Assembly: GCA_009763385.1 (NCBI GenBank) | Contig: CM019826.1 | Coordinates: forward strand, 95,402,848-95,466,847 | Length of the DNA stretch: 64,000 nucleotides | Reading direction: 5' to 3' | DNA from: Coix lacryma-jobi var. lacryma-jobi | Taxonomy: Eukaryota > Streptophyta > Magnoliopsida > Poales > Poaceae | Part shown: in pieces, positions 52,779-64,000 of the stretch | How the letters are laid out: each line of letters begins with the position of its first letter | How positions within the stretch are numbered: the first letter of the stretch is position 1 | Translations under genes and position numbers: made by a program | The notes under the pieces: model-generated | Databases searched by the model: none | Told to the model about the DNA's origin: nothing | What the model saw: the letters and a program-made list of their open reading frames with translations, nothing else

Positions 52779-53046
52779 CATCGGACGCTATCACGGGAGC
52801 ATCGGACGCTAGGGTTCCTAGCATCGGACGCTCCGGTGACGCGTGTCACGTTTCAGCGTTTTAGTTTGCATCGGACGCTAGGCATCGGACGCGTCCGTTT
52901 TCCATCGGACCGCCGGAGTCTTTGCATCGGACGCGGGTGATCACTGTTCAACAGCGTCCGATGGTGGAACAGTAAAGGTTCCGAACCGCCCATTTGCATC
53001 GGACGCGTCCGGTGGTCTGGCATCGGACGCAGGCCCAGCGTCCGAT
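52779..53046 (+). repeat. GCATCGGACGC motif array in F 5' LTR
   Basis: The same motif type and nearly the same order as 43898-44168. Confidence 0.78.
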
Positions 53047-53318
53047 GTGACTGTTTTCGCACGGTTTCGTCCGCGGTTCGCTCGTTCGTTGTCGGAATTG
53101 ATTTCCGTCTTTTGCGTTGGCTTTCTAGAGTTTGTCTAGTTTCTCGCTTGCTTCTAGGAAGCATCCACCCTACTATAGGGTCGTGGACATTAGCAAGTTC
53201 TAGGGTTCGCTCTTGGGGTCGATTTTGGGACAGTGGCATCTAGTTTCCGTAGGAAATTTTGAAGCTCCCATTCACCCCCCCCCCTCTGGCGCTTTCGGTT
53301 AGCTTCTCGGTCCTTCAT

Positions 53319-53331
53319 TGGTATCAAGAGC
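53319..53331 (+). other. Primer binding site of F
   Basis: TGGTATCAAGAGC follows the LTR end. It is the initiator-Met PBS with one extra A, in a region rich in single-base errors. Confidence 0.8.
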
Positions 53332-53378
53332 GGGTTAAGGATCTTTCACCTTAGCCGGTTCAGATCCACCGAAGCGAC

Positions 53379-55308
53379 ATGGATCGCGGCGTGGGCAAAC
53401 CGCCGTTTTTCGATGGGACGAACTATGCGTATTGGAGATACGTATGTCGCCTATTTACAAGAGCTTGGGCGCTTCGATCTGGGATATTTGCAACTCCCCT
53501 GATTACGTGGTCTTGGCTGCTCGTGTGACTCAACAGCAGGTCGTGAGCACGATGCCAATAGCCGAGCCCGTAATGCTCTTTTCTCTTGTTTGAGCATGGG
53601 TGAGTTTGATCGTTTTCTCACCTCGCTACGGCTCGGGAGATCTGGGACACTCTCATGCGTTTTCATGAGGCACCTCTCAAGTCAAAACCCGACTCCTACG
53701 AGTCGTTCAAGCAGAGTATGAGAACTTTAGACATCAACCTGGCGAGAGCATAGAAAGTTTATTCGCTCGCTTTCAGGTGATTGTCAACAGATGAGGGCTA
53801 ACAGAGAGCAGTTGCCATTTGACGATCATAGCGTGCTTTGAAGCTTTTGCACACTCTTGACCGTTCGGTGTGGGACTCCAAGGTTCAGGCAATCATCGAA
53901 TCGCCGAATCTATGAGACCCTCACCCTGCGACGAGCTCTTCATAAGCTCAAGTCCAGTGAGATTGATGCTATGGCGGGCTTCTTTTGAAAATCCTTCTCG
54001 CCCGTCCATGGCTTTGGTTTCCGGCTCTTCCTCTAACCCCTCAGCTGCTTTGCGCTTTCTTCTCTCTTCTCTGTGACAGAGGACCATCTGTAGTCTTTGG
54101 GAGACGACGAGTTGGCTTTGCTTGCCAACCGGTTCTCGCGGTTCCACACACCGCATGAACCGTCGTCGCGGAGGAGGACGCACCGGATGCTACGAGTTGC
54201 GGCGACCCCGACCACTTCATCGCCGACTGCCCCAGAAGAAGAACAAGCATCTTGGGAAGGGTGATCACGGCCACAGGCGCGACTCCAGTACAAGGAGAAG
54301 CACGTTCCCCAAGGCACAAGACGGGGGCGGCTTCAACAAGAGTACTCAAGAGAAGTACTTGGAGAAGCAGCAGGCTGAGCAGCAGCGTTCTTCGCCACGC
54401 TCAGCGACGTCGACGGCTCGGATGACGACTCCGCTCGATCGGTGATGACGAGTCCGAGAAGAGAAGCTGGAGGACACGTTCAACGGCTTGTGCTTCTTCG
54501 CCGCGACGAAGGCCTGTGTACCATGGCGCTCGAGATGAGGTCGACGGCGAGCCGAGCGTACCCCTCGGAACGACGACGACGACGACACCTCCCAGTATCT
54601 CTCACCTACGACGAGCTTTCCTCCGGTTTGAGAAGTTGACTGCTGCCCTCCTTAGTCAAGACAGTTGCTTAGCGTGCCGCTAAGAGCGCAAGGGGTTTGG
54701 CAGAAGTGGGAGGACACGGTGAAGGAGCTTGAGTTCGCTCGGTCCACCGTGGTTGTGTCGGAGGAGTTGGGTGCGAGAGTTGCGCCGCGCACATGACGGA
54801 TCTTCTCACTCTGAGGATAAGTATGCTGCGCTGGTAGATGAGGTGGATGAGCTCCGAGCTAGACCGCAGCTGTTGGTGCGTGCAAGACTTGTCCTGTCTT
54901 GCAATCCGAGTTGCAGAGAAGAATGCCAAGCTTGAGTCTTTTGAGAAGGCCGGCTCGGATAGCACTTGTGTCAAGAGATGTGCTTTGTGTGAGGGCCTGG
55001 AGCAGGAGATGGCAAATTTGAGGCATGACAAGGTGCGTACCGAGGAGGAAAACACATACCTTCGGACCGTCTTGTCATGGGTGTCTTGTGGTGAGCCTCA
55101 GCTCGGGATGATGATCTCCCAATTCAAGCGAGCTGCTGGGGCTCCTGGTGTAGGTCTTGGCCAGAGTGTTGATCTTTCAGCTTTTGGTAAGATTGGAGAG
55201 TTTAGTGGTCTGAACCCCTGTGAGAAGCCCAACTCCACCACTACTCCCAAACTAACCAAGCTTCCACCCAAAGAGCCTGCCAAGCCTGTCACCAAGGATG
55301 GAGTATAG
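53379..55308 (+). pseudogene. Element F gag, frame-broken
   Basis: The ATG at 53379 opens MDRGVGKPPFFDGTNYAYW, the same N-terminus as A. Pieces of the same protein follow in changing frames, including a knuckle region near 54170-54235 and the gag extension at 54838-55308 (AEKNAKLESFEKAGSDSTCV, CALCEGLEQEMANLRHDK, KLPPKEPAKP). Breaks are single-base indels. It encoded the structural polyprotein for particle formation and RNA packaging. Confidence 0.82.
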
Positions 55309-56067
55309 TATTAATCCCCCAAGGTCCACCCAGAATCCACAATGCAACCCAGCCCAATCACCTAAAGAACAAGCTTGACACAATGCCACCCATCCGAGAG
55401 GATTGCCACAGAAGGCAGGCAAGTGAACCATACCCACATCCTGCAAACCAACAACCCCCTTTGCGGGGTGGGTTTCAGTGTGACTTTGTGGCGGGATGGT
55501 CACCTGAGTGAGTTCGTCTTTAGGCCGCAGGAGAGAGGCGCGCCGAGCTAGGGAGTGCAGAACCGGACATGTTTCACCCAGCTCGTGGTGTGACATGCTC
55601 CGAAGCCTCAGGGGAGAGCTGCTAGGTCTGGAGGGAGCATCCCCAGCCTAGGCAAGCAGGGAGAGAGCCCCTAGGAGGGAGACTAGGCCTGAGTAGAGCA
55701 CCTCAGTTGTGTGAGGCCTAGGCAGGAAGAGCTCCGAGAAGACGCTAGAGTTGAGCATCAGGCTCCTAGGCGTAGCCTCGTAGAGAGCGTGCCCCACGGG
55801 GTCCTGCTTTTTGCAGGTAACGGACCCCGTGGCGGAGGCTTTTGTTAGCGCTTTGTCCCACCGCAGGTAGAGTTTCGCGGTGAGTCGCTTCTTTCCCAGC
55901 GGACACGTTTTTCCTGTGCGTGTGACGCTATCCCCCTAGACAGGATGGTTTTTACACTACCGTTCTTTTGAGCAGCCGGCCCAACACTGGTTTCCTTCTA
56001 TCATACTAACCCCAGTGTTGGACCGTATGTTCACCCTATGTCTGTTATGATTTTGTAGGAGGAGCGG
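55309..56067 (+). other. Element F gag-protease junction, scrambled
   Basis: It corresponds to the second knuckle and Arg-rich tail of A (about 14700-13910) but is so indel-rich that only pieces can be followed (for example around 55470-55560 and 55960-56040). Confidence 0.6.
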
Positions 56068-59000
56068 TTGGAGGCACATTGGCTTGTGGATTCCGGTTTG
56101 CTCGAGGCACATGACCGGAAATGCCAATGTTCTCCACCATAGTCCGGTCCCGAAAAGGAGTACATAACCTTCGGCGACAAAGGTAAGGGCAAGGTATTGT
56201 CCGTTGGTGCAGTCGGTTAATGAGCACTTTGTGTTGCGCGAGGTTTGCTCTTGTTTTTCTAACCTGCATTTTAACTTGCTTTCTGTTTCGCAACTTTTTC
56301 TTGAAGCTATGAAGATTCGTTTCAAACCGAACCTTAGCCGGATCTTAGATCCTCAGGTGTCTTGTATGTCTGATTTCACCCTTTGGGAAGTCTTTCGCGC
56401 GATTTCTCAAAGTCGTTTGGATCTTCCGCTTGTCTTTTGGCTAGTCCTCTTCTTCTATCTTGGAAGTGGCATAGGAGCTCGGTCACCTGAGTTTTGACTT
56501 GCTTGCAAGACTTAGTCTCACTTGGCTTATCCGAGGATTGCCCAAGTTTTCGTTGGAGAAGGATCTAGTTTGCCATGCTTGCCGGCATGGAAAGATGTTT
56601 GCTGCTCCACCATCCTTTGACCAAGTTATGACCTCGCCCCGGAGAGCTTTTGCATATGGACCTTGTTGGTCCGGCTCGGTGAGCTCGGTTGGGGAAGTGA
56701 TGTGCTTGTTATTGTTGACGACTTTTCGAGGTATTCGTGGGTCTTCTTTTTAGTGAGAAGTCCGAGACATTCTCCTTCGCTCGCATCTGATTTTGCGTCT
56801 TAGAATCGAGTTCCCTTTGAACTCGATGCGAGCGACTTAAGTGATAATGGTTCCAGTTTAAAATTCGGATTTTGAGAAGTTTTGTAAATGCCTTGGTTGG
56901 AGCATCAGTTTTCTTCTCCCTATACACCACCCCAAATGGTGTTGTAGAGAGGAAGAATCGGACCCTTGTTGAGATGGCCAGGACGATGCTTGATGAGCAT
57001 AGACTCCTAGGCGAGCTATTGGGCCAAGCTATAACACTGCAGCTATATTTCGATCGCATTTTTCTGAGAGTGTTTTTGAAGAAGACCTCTTATGAGTTGC
57101 GTTTGGTCGCCAGCCAAGTGTGAGTTATTTTAGAGTCTTGGTTGCCACTGTTTATATTGAAAAAAGGCAACCTAGACAAGTTTGAGTCTCGTTCTTGACG
57201 GTGTGTTTTTGGGTTATGGCACTCACACTCGAGCTTATCGTGTGACTTAACCTTGACACTAACGAGTCATGGAGACATCAGATGTCACCTTCGACGAGAC
57301 TCTTGTTTTCCCTCTTCTCGTTTTGAGCGTGCAAGTGATCACGAGTTGGAGAGCCTCTTTTCGATGACAGGAAGAGGGTGCTGAAGGTATAGATGATCCA
57401 GCACCCCCCTCCGCCTGCCGCGCCGCGGAGCGGCTTTCGACGACGACCCGTGGCCCCGAGACGTCTTCTTCCTGGGGGCCGTGGGATCCACCTCGCGCGG
57501 TACCTTTTGTACCGGGGTGGAACCAGCTACTGTTGAGGGGGAGGTTACTTCTTCGGGAGGCGCCACGACACATCCAGCCCAGCACCCCCTGAACAGATGA
57601 TCGGCGACATCGTACGGCGAGTTACTCGCTCCAGGTCAAGCACACTCGCACTTTGCTCATTCTGCTTTTGTTGCGTCTTTGAGCCCGAGATGTTGGACAC
57701 GCATTGACGGATCCGGATTGGGTCATGCCATGCATGAGGAGCTAGAGAACTTTGAGGAAAAAATCGGTTTTGGGTTCTAGTGCCACCACCTCCTGACTGT
57801 AAACCTATTGGGACAAAATGGTTTTTAAAACAAGCAAGGATGAGGAGGGCCACATTGTGAAACAAGGCCCGCTTTGTAGCGAAGGGTTATAGTCAGAAGG
57901 AGGGGATAGATTATGAGTGAAGACTTCGCTCATGTACTCGTTTGGAGGTCTATTAGGATTACTTTGGCTTATGCTGCATCCATGGGTTTCACAACCTTTT
58001 CAATGGATGTCAAGTGCCTTCTTAACGGCTATATGATGAGGAGGTCTATGTCCAGCAACCCCCGGTTTTGAAAATCCCAAGTTTCCAAACCATGTCTTTA
58101 AACTCCACAAGCTTTGTATGGTTTGAAAACAAGCCCCTAAGCTTGAGTATGAGAATTAAAACCTTTTTGCTAGCTAAGGGTTTTAAAATGGGATGTTAAG
58201 ATAAAAACGCTCTTTCTCCTCAAGCAGGCAAAGATACTCTCTTGATCCAAATTACTGTATGATATCATTTTCGGTGGTTCTTCTCACGCTTTGGTTGCCA
58301 AGTTTGCAGATACTATGAGCAGGGGAGTTCGAGATGAGCATGATAGGGCGAGCTGACTTTCTTTCTCGGGTTGCAAATTAAGCAATCCCGCGAGGGGGAC
58401 GTTTTGCACCAGGGCAAGTACACAAGGGACTTCTGAAGACGGTTTCGACATGGTGAGGCCAAGCCTCTCCAACGCCCATGTCGACGACGACTCCCTGGAT
58501 GCTGACACGGATGGAGAAGCAGTGACCAGAAGGAGTACCGCAGCATGATTGGATCGACTGCTCTACCCTGACGGCGACACGGCGGGACATTCAGTTTCGC
58601 CGTGTGCTTGTGCCGCGCTTTCAGGCTAGCGCAACGCTTTCCGTCATGGCGTTGACGCGCATCTTCAGGTACCTTCGTTTCACGCCTGAGCTCGGGATTT
58701 GGTATTCTGCTTCTTCCACCCTCTCGCTTTGTGGCTTTTCTGATGCTGATTTTGCGGTTGTCGCATTGAGCGCAAGTCTACTTCAGGGACTTGCCAGTGT
58801 TTATTGGATCTTCTCTTGTGTCGTGGTCTTCTCGCAAGCAGTCTAGTGTCGCTCAGTCTACCACGGAGGTTGAATAGTTGCTGCGCTAGCTGCTGTTCCC
58901 AGTTACTCTGGTGATGGCCACTTTGCGTGATTTGGGTTTGAGCTTTACTCGAGTTCCTTTGCTTTGAGTGGACAGCACGAGTGCCATTAGCGTTGCTAGA

Positions 59001-59195
59001 ACCCTGTGCTTCACTCGAAAACCAAAACACTTGATGTGCCGCTTTCATTTCTTGCGAGACCACCATAGAAGGGTGATATCGACCTTCGTCCATGTCGATA
59101 CTCATCACTCATTGGCTGATATTTTCACCAGCCTTTAGACGAATCAACCTTTAATAGGTTGAGGTGGTGAGCTTGGTGTGTGTTTCTCCCTTTTT
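56068..59195 (+). pseudogene. Element F pol: protease, integrase, RT, RNase H, frame-broken
   Basis: In order: the protease DSG site (ttgtggattccggt, ~56083), the integrase zinc finger (HACRHGKMFAAP, near 56580), the catalytic Glu region (NGVVERKNRTLVEMARTMLDEH, ~56938-57000), the acidic linker, the RT start (~57690-57900), the RT active-site region (~58250, tgatatcattttcggtgg), and RNase H (GFSDADFA near 58735), ending at LADIF...GVCF (~59112-59195). No frame is open for more than ~115 codons. Unlike A, the region around LYGLKQ is present (~58110-58240), so F does not share the RT deletion of A. Confidence 0.85.
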
Positions 59196-60906
59196 AGAGG
59201 GGAACGCATTTTGAGATGTACAGACTGACCTCTTTAATTTGAGGCTCTTTTCTTTTGGTTTCTTGAGTCTCTCCTTTTGGTATCTTCTTTCCTTCAGTTT
59301 TGTGTCGGGCATACGCTTTACATTCTGAGCTTATGTCTAATTCACTAGAATGTAATTATGCTCTTGTTAGTATTGCTCCGATACTTATGATGATGCTTGT
59401 TAGCTTATGCTCTTTCTGATCACTGTTACATGTTATTGAGCAAGCTTTTTTTTTTTTGAATGGTGATTATGCCTATGTATAAAATCTGAAAATGTTCACA
59501 TTGATATATGCAACTAGCATGTGTAGGGTGTTGAGTCCACTTCCTGCTTTTCATATATGCTAGGTGTGCTATGTCTCTAGTTTCTGAGTCATTCACTGAC
59601 TTGGTTGTTTGTCATAACTTGCTTAAAATTGAACCAAGTATTGTTGAATTGAAAGATCGAGATGGATTGCTTGTCACCAACTCATGGTATGAGACTGTTT
59701 CTCATTGCACTTTGAGTTAAACTTAGGCCATGTAGTGTATGACGAAACCGTTGCTTTAAGCTTCTGATTGCTTCGGCATAGGCTTCGCTACGGTTGAAAA
59801 GTTAGGCGATGACAAGCTTTCAACCTCCGGCAATCACTGCTAAATACTTGTGAATTCTTTTACCTCTGCAACTCCGATATGATTTGAAATCACAAGTGAT
59901 ATGTTTCATTCCTATGCATGATATTGAACTTTGCTAGGGGTAGTTCACCTTGTAATATATGCTTAGCACTTGTTTGGATTCCTCTATACATGTCTAGTGC
60001 TATGTTGATGGTGACTATCCTTTGCTTAAAAACTGCTCACATGCTCATATGCTTCATATTTCGTATAAGTGATCAGTTTGAGCTTTGCCTATTTGGTCTG
60101 CTTAATTGGAGATGTTGAGCTATACTGAATTAGAGCATACTTTGCACTCTTTGACAATATCCTTGAAGCTCCTAACTTGCATTTTGACTTCATATGCATT
60201 GTGGAAGGAGATTCTTGTGTTCAGGGGGAGTTTTATGTGAAGAGAGTTGCTTCTCCCGAACCTTTTGGCCTTGAAGTGCATTTTCAACTAGGGGGAGAAA
60301 TTACGCAAATCATATGCCCTGAAAATCTTTTGTCCTATTTGCTTGCATTTGCCGAGGGGAGTTTGCTAGTTGTGTTGAGCCGTTTCCTCTGTCTTGAGGG
60401 ACTAACGTTCCTAGCTTCTCATGAGCTTTCATAATCTTCTCATTTTGGCTTTCAATTGGTATCGTCTGGTGTGCTTTCCCTTTGGTTCGGGTTGATTTTC
60501 AATTGGTTCGGAGTGATTTTCTTGCTAGTTGTGTTGAGCCTCTGTGCCTCTATCTTGGAGGACTAGCATTGATTTTCAATTGGTTCGGAGTGTTTTTCTT
60601 GCTAGTTGTGTTGAGCCCTGTGTCTCTCTCTTGAGGGACTAGCATTTGCTTCTGTTGTCCTCCGATCTTCTTGCTATCTGCTAGCGTGTTTGAGGCCTGT
60701 TCTACCTCTTCTTGCGGGCTACCTTTGCTTACTTGGTTGCGTCAGCCGTTGCCCATGCTTTGGGACCAAGTTTTTGCTTCATCAGCTTGACCTTCTTCGG
60801 CTTTTGTTAAGGCTTCTGGGTCATTTGGTTGGGTTTTCTCTCTCCCACTCTTCCTACCTTCTTCTTCTGTATTCGCTGATTTGTTGTGGAGTTGACAATG
60901 CACTCA
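59196..60906 (+). other. Element F 3' non-coding region
   Basis: It is homologous to 9198-10847 of A (reverse complement), with GCTAGTTGTGTTGAGCC hairpin repeats at about 60364, 60523, 60600 and 60677 and PPT-like purine tracts around 60220 and 60290. No coding sequence. Confidence 0.72.
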
Positions 60907-60919
60907 TCAAGGGGAGTAT
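60907..60919 (+). other. Polypurine tract of F
   Basis: ATCAAGGGGAGTAT leads into the 3' LTR start TGCGATGACATGGG. It matches the PPT of A with one G fewer. Confidence 0.7.
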
Positions 60920-62950
60920 TGCGATGACATGGGTGTATGCCGATCTCTGTGTGTGAGTGATTGTCAATGGAGTGATGCGCATGTTTCTTGGCTTGTGTTT
61001 GCAGGTGTCGAGCACGGAGACAGTGATCGATGGCGGGTGAAGGTCAAGTTGCGACGTCCGTGCCGACGGACCGGGCTCGATGAAGGATGGGCGTGCCGTG
61101 CGGCGGACGTGCCATGCCGATTATCGGACGGTGAAGGGCGGACGTGGACTTGGACTGATGGACTGGAGGCCGGAGGATCACCTGTGGTGGCTGGCGCCTG
61201 CGACAGCGAAGCAGGCGAGAAGTGCGATCATGTCGGTGGAAGGGGTGCACAGGCGGTGCATCCCCTCTACGACGCCGGTTTTGTTGGTAGACCCGGAAAA
61301 CAAACGGTGGACGGTTTCCGGTTTGGGCCTCAAAACCTGGGTGCTGGGTTTCCAGGTTGAGTCCACAAAACCTGGGGTCGCACGGTTTTCCAGGTTGAGC
61401 CTCAAAAACCTGGGCGTGGGCCGGTTTCCGAGTTTTGGCCTCAAAACTCGGGCGCGGACGGTTTCCGAGTTTGGCCACAAACCTCGGCTGGAGGCTGGTT
61501 TCCCGGTTTGGGCCTCAAACGCGGGGGCTGATGGAAAGGCTGGTTTCCGGTTTGGGCCGCAAAAACCGGGGGTGGCAGAGTGGGGGCGGCACGTGGCGGC
61601 GAATCGAAGGTTTGCGTGGAGGCGACCGCGGAAGACCGTGTCGGGGTAGCCGTCGGATCTACCTACCACCACGGGTGGACTAGAATAGCCTTAGGGTTAG
61701 CTGGTCCGCTCTGTAAGTTAGATTAGAGAAGACGGGTAGGAGTAGGAAATAGACTTAGGCTAGGTTAGTATAGTAGTCTAGGGGAGACCACCCTCCTCCC
61801 TATCTCAATCTCCGTTAGCCGCAGTCATTGCTTCCTAGCACCTAGGTTTCCACTCTCCCATCCCTGCTCTCTAGTTGAGATCCGCAAGAGAGACTCCACT
61901 CTGTGTAACTGTTGATTTGAGAGTGAGGCCGTATCCTCACTTTTGGAGCACAGATCGATGGCTTGATTGCGTCCTTAATTCGAGTTTGCGTGGCTAGTGA
62001 TTTTCGCGGTTTCCTTTGTGTTCTTCGCGGAATCCTTTTTCTCCCCGCATGGTTTCCCGTCGCTTGATCTCTTTGCTCGGTTCATCTTCTGCAATTCGTT
62101 TGAACCAGTTGTTCTATGATCGGAGGCTCTCCTTTCCACCGAATGATCAATCTCTAACCTCACGTTCTAGGAGATCGAGTCGTTATTCGTTTTGGATTGC
62201 GTTCTTGCCTCCCTACCCCGAATTTTCTTCTGATTCCACCGAGTTTGGAGTTAGGTTCGAGCCATGATCTCTTAGGAGTAGCTCACTAACATCCTTGTGA
62301 CTCTCAATCGAATCCTAGGCTAGGGCATTGATTCGAATGAGATCGGGTTGTAATCGTGTAAGAACAGCGCTGTTTTCGGGGCACTCGAACCGCTTCACGG
62401 AGCACTCGGACGCTAGGGGTCCTAGCATCGGACGCTCCGTGAACGCGTGTCACGTTTTCACCAAGCGTTTTAGTTTGTGCATCGGACGCTACGGCATCGA
62501 CGCGTCCGTTGTCCATCGGAACGCCGCAGGAGGTCCCTTGCATGCGACTGCTGGGTGATCACTGTTCACAGCGTCCGTGGTGGAACGTAAGTCCAGAACC
62601 GCCCCAGTCTGCATCGACGCGTCCGTGGTCTGGCATCGGACGCAGGCCAGCGTCCGATGTGGACTGGTTTCGCACGGTTTCGTCCGCGGTTCGCTCGTCG
62701 ATTGTCAGTGTCGGAATTGATTTTTCTCGAGTCTTTGCGTTGGCTTTCTAGTTGTCTAGTGTCCCTCCGCTGTGCTTCTAGGAGAAGACTCCACCCTACA
62801 TCATAGTGGTCGTGGCCTATTAGCAGTTCTTAGGTTTCGCTCTTGGGTTCGATTTTGGGACAGTGGCATCTAGTTTTCCGTAGGAAATTTTGAGCTGTCC
62901 CATTCACCCCCCCCCCTTGGTCCGCTTTCGGTTCGCTTCTCGGTCCTTCA
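60920..62950 (+). repeat. Element F 3' LTR (2031 bp)
   Basis: It aligns with 51343-53317 throughout and ends CGGTCCTTCA, followed by GAATG. It has the hairpin array (61317-61570) and motif array (~62400-62660). Differences from the 5' LTR are dominated by single-base gains and losses. Confidence 0.9.
61317..61570 (+). repeat. Hairpin array in F 3' LTR
   Basis: Seven inverted repeats in the same order as the 5' LTR array of F, some imperfect through indels. Confidence 0.72.
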
Positions 62951-62955
62951 GAATG
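62951..62955. repeat. Target-site duplication GAATG (right of F)
   Basis: It directly follows the 3' LTR and continues into GCTTCC-type B sequence as at 22930. Confidence 0.9.
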
Positions 62956-63234
62956 CTTCCAAGGGTGTTTCACAATTGCATTGAACACATTTTGCATCAT
63001 GCTAACCACATGATAAGTTAAGATGTTTACGCATTCCCTAGATTCCCAAGTACTGCTTGCTAACCCTTCGGGAATCCAAGACTCGGGTTACTTTGGGTCC
63101 TCTTGTGTGTAGAATATGAGGACTCGGGGTGGAAACTGCGCATGATGGAGCTTGATCTTTTAGATGTGATCAGAAAGTTGATGGTTCTCTACACCCCGCA
63201 GATTTGCCTCCAAGAGGTTTTGCTACCGGTGAGC
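62951..63234 (+). mobile_element. Element G: B-type sequence right of F
   Basis: It matches 22926-23232 of B, including the end of gag (CTTGTGTGTAGAATA) and the post-gag hairpin (~63122-63202). It has several indels and ends at GGTGAG, where the strand flips. Confidence 0.85.
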
Positions 63235-64000
63235 TTTGTAGAAGAACCAATAGATGCACCATGAAAAGCATGACGTGGACCAAGAAAAGAAGCACTAGAA
63301 GCCTGTCCACGACCATGACCTATCCCACTAGAAAAGGAGTCATAAATCCCATCAACAAAAATGGGCTTCTTACTAGGAGCACAAGTGTTCATGCCATGAG
63401 ACGGGCTATGAATCACCATCTTCCTAGAAGAGCGAGCTTAGCACAAGCGTTTGGCACGCCGATAGCAGAACCTTTCTTGATGCCCATCTTTCTCACAAAA
63501 AAGAGCAATGGTACAAAGGCCTACTGGAAGGCACACCATTCTCCGACAAGTGAGAGGTCCCTTGGGACTTAGAGCAAGAAGCATCAACCACCAACTTGGT
63601 GCCAACACTAGGAGCACACGTGCCATGGGAAAGGCTACGCGACTTCCTAAAAGCCTTAGCTCGAATACGCCGCTCGTGCTTGACATGGCGAAAACAAAAA
63701 TCGAATGAGTGTCCATCCTTCTTGCAAAAGGTGCAATGGAAAATCGGATTGGGAGCACGAGTCCCAAAAATGTGAGAAGCACCCTTGTCAAGAGAAGTCC
63801 CTTGGACATCACTCGAAGAGACAGCAAGGTTAGGAGTAGCTATAAAAGAGCTATCCGAAACCTTGACACAAGTGCTATCGTTAAAAGACTCACGCGCAAC
63901 ACAAGAACTCAACTCTGGTTGCAAAGATGCAAACTTAGAAATATCAACATCGGAGTTGGAAGAAATGCGTGACTCAAAAGACTTAGCACAAAGACTCTTG
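63235..64000 (-). pseudogene. Element G: B-type gag with two intact zinc knuckles, opposite strand
   Basis: Reverse complement of B sequence 22861 back to about 22100. The minus-strand frame 63924-63493 has QGTSLDKGASHIFGTRAPN, a complete CCHC knuckle CTFCKKDGHSFDFC and the start of the second; frame 63827-63438 and then 63419-63189 continue with CEKDGHQERFC and SHGMNTCAPSKKPIF. Unlike B, the first knuckle has no stop. One frameshift lies in the second knuckle (~63500). This part is much cleaner than the sequence to its left. It continues beyond the window. Confidence 0.8.

Larger units (their letters stand above)
51343..53317 (+). repeat. Element F 5' LTR (1975 bp)
   Basis: From TGCGGATACATGG to CGGTCCTTCA. 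It includes the hairpin array (~51738-51986) and the GCATCGGACGC motif array (52779-53046). It is closest to the LTR fragment at 43203-44438 and to 16679-18676. Confidence 0.9.
51343..62950 (+). mobile_element. Element F: complete Copia element inserted in G
   Basis: It has a 5' LTR (51343-53317), PBS, gag, protease, integrase, RT, RNase H, 3' non-coding region, PPT and 3' LTR (60920-62950), flanked by a 5 bp duplication. Layout and proteins match element A. Every gene is broken by many single-base indels, and the two LTRs differ mainly by indels. With a perfect duplication the insertion looks young, so much of the damage may be base-calling error. Confidence 0.92.

Overview
The window is repeat-dense plant nuclear DNA, almost certainly from a grass. 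The evidence is a 5S rDNA array with plant-type promoter signals, Ty1/copia elements whose primer binding site matches plant initiator-Met tRNA, and chromovirus and Tat-like Ty3/gypsy sequences of the kind that fill panicoid genomes. A member of the Andropogoneae is my best guess, but nothing in the window proves it. I see no ordinary single-copy host gene. Two runs of exactly 500 N (18765-19264 and 50765-51264) divide it into three contigs.

Contig 1 (1-18764) starts with the edge of a 5S rDNA array on the minus strand, with a 438-439 bp unit. One 5S gene is split by a 4.8 kb sequence that looks like a minus-strand solo LTR, flanked by the 5 bp duplication GTCAC. Inside this LTR is a five-copy, ~178 bp tandem repeat that reads like degenerate coding sequence. 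The array stops in a spacer where Copia element A (minus strand, 7118-18676) begins. A has ~2 kb LTRs, PBS, PPT, two-part gag, protease, integrase, RT and RNase H, all broken. Its two LTRs belong to different subfamilies and its flanks do not match.

Contig 2 (19265-50764) holds element B (plus strand), a non-autonomous relative of A that keeps a Cys-rich gag and only a fused scrap of pol. It abuts C, a decayed minus-strand Copia interior, which is interrupted by D, a Tat-like gypsy fragment carrying an intron-containing accessory ORF. Then comes E, a chromovirus with a long open pol and a chromodomain. The sequence from 36101 to 42495 is repeated in reverse complement from 44439 to 50764, where the contig ends. 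The far arm differs mainly by small indels, which suggests a fold-back or haplotype misjoin.

Contig 3 (51265-64000) holds Copia element F (plus strand, 51343-62950). F has two LTRs and a perfect GAATG target duplication inside a second B-type element (G), but its sequence is full of single-base indels. At 63235 the B-type sequence flips strand.

The main new signal is in the Copia LTRs. Each carries a tandem array of five to seven ~36 bp hairpins whose stems change by compensating substitutions while the loop stays fixed, plus a second hypervariable array of short palindromic motifs that differs between subfamilies. The elements form a partly shared system: A and F types encode the enzymes, while B and G types keep LTRs, PBS, PPT and a Cys-rich gag and would have to be mobilised in trans.
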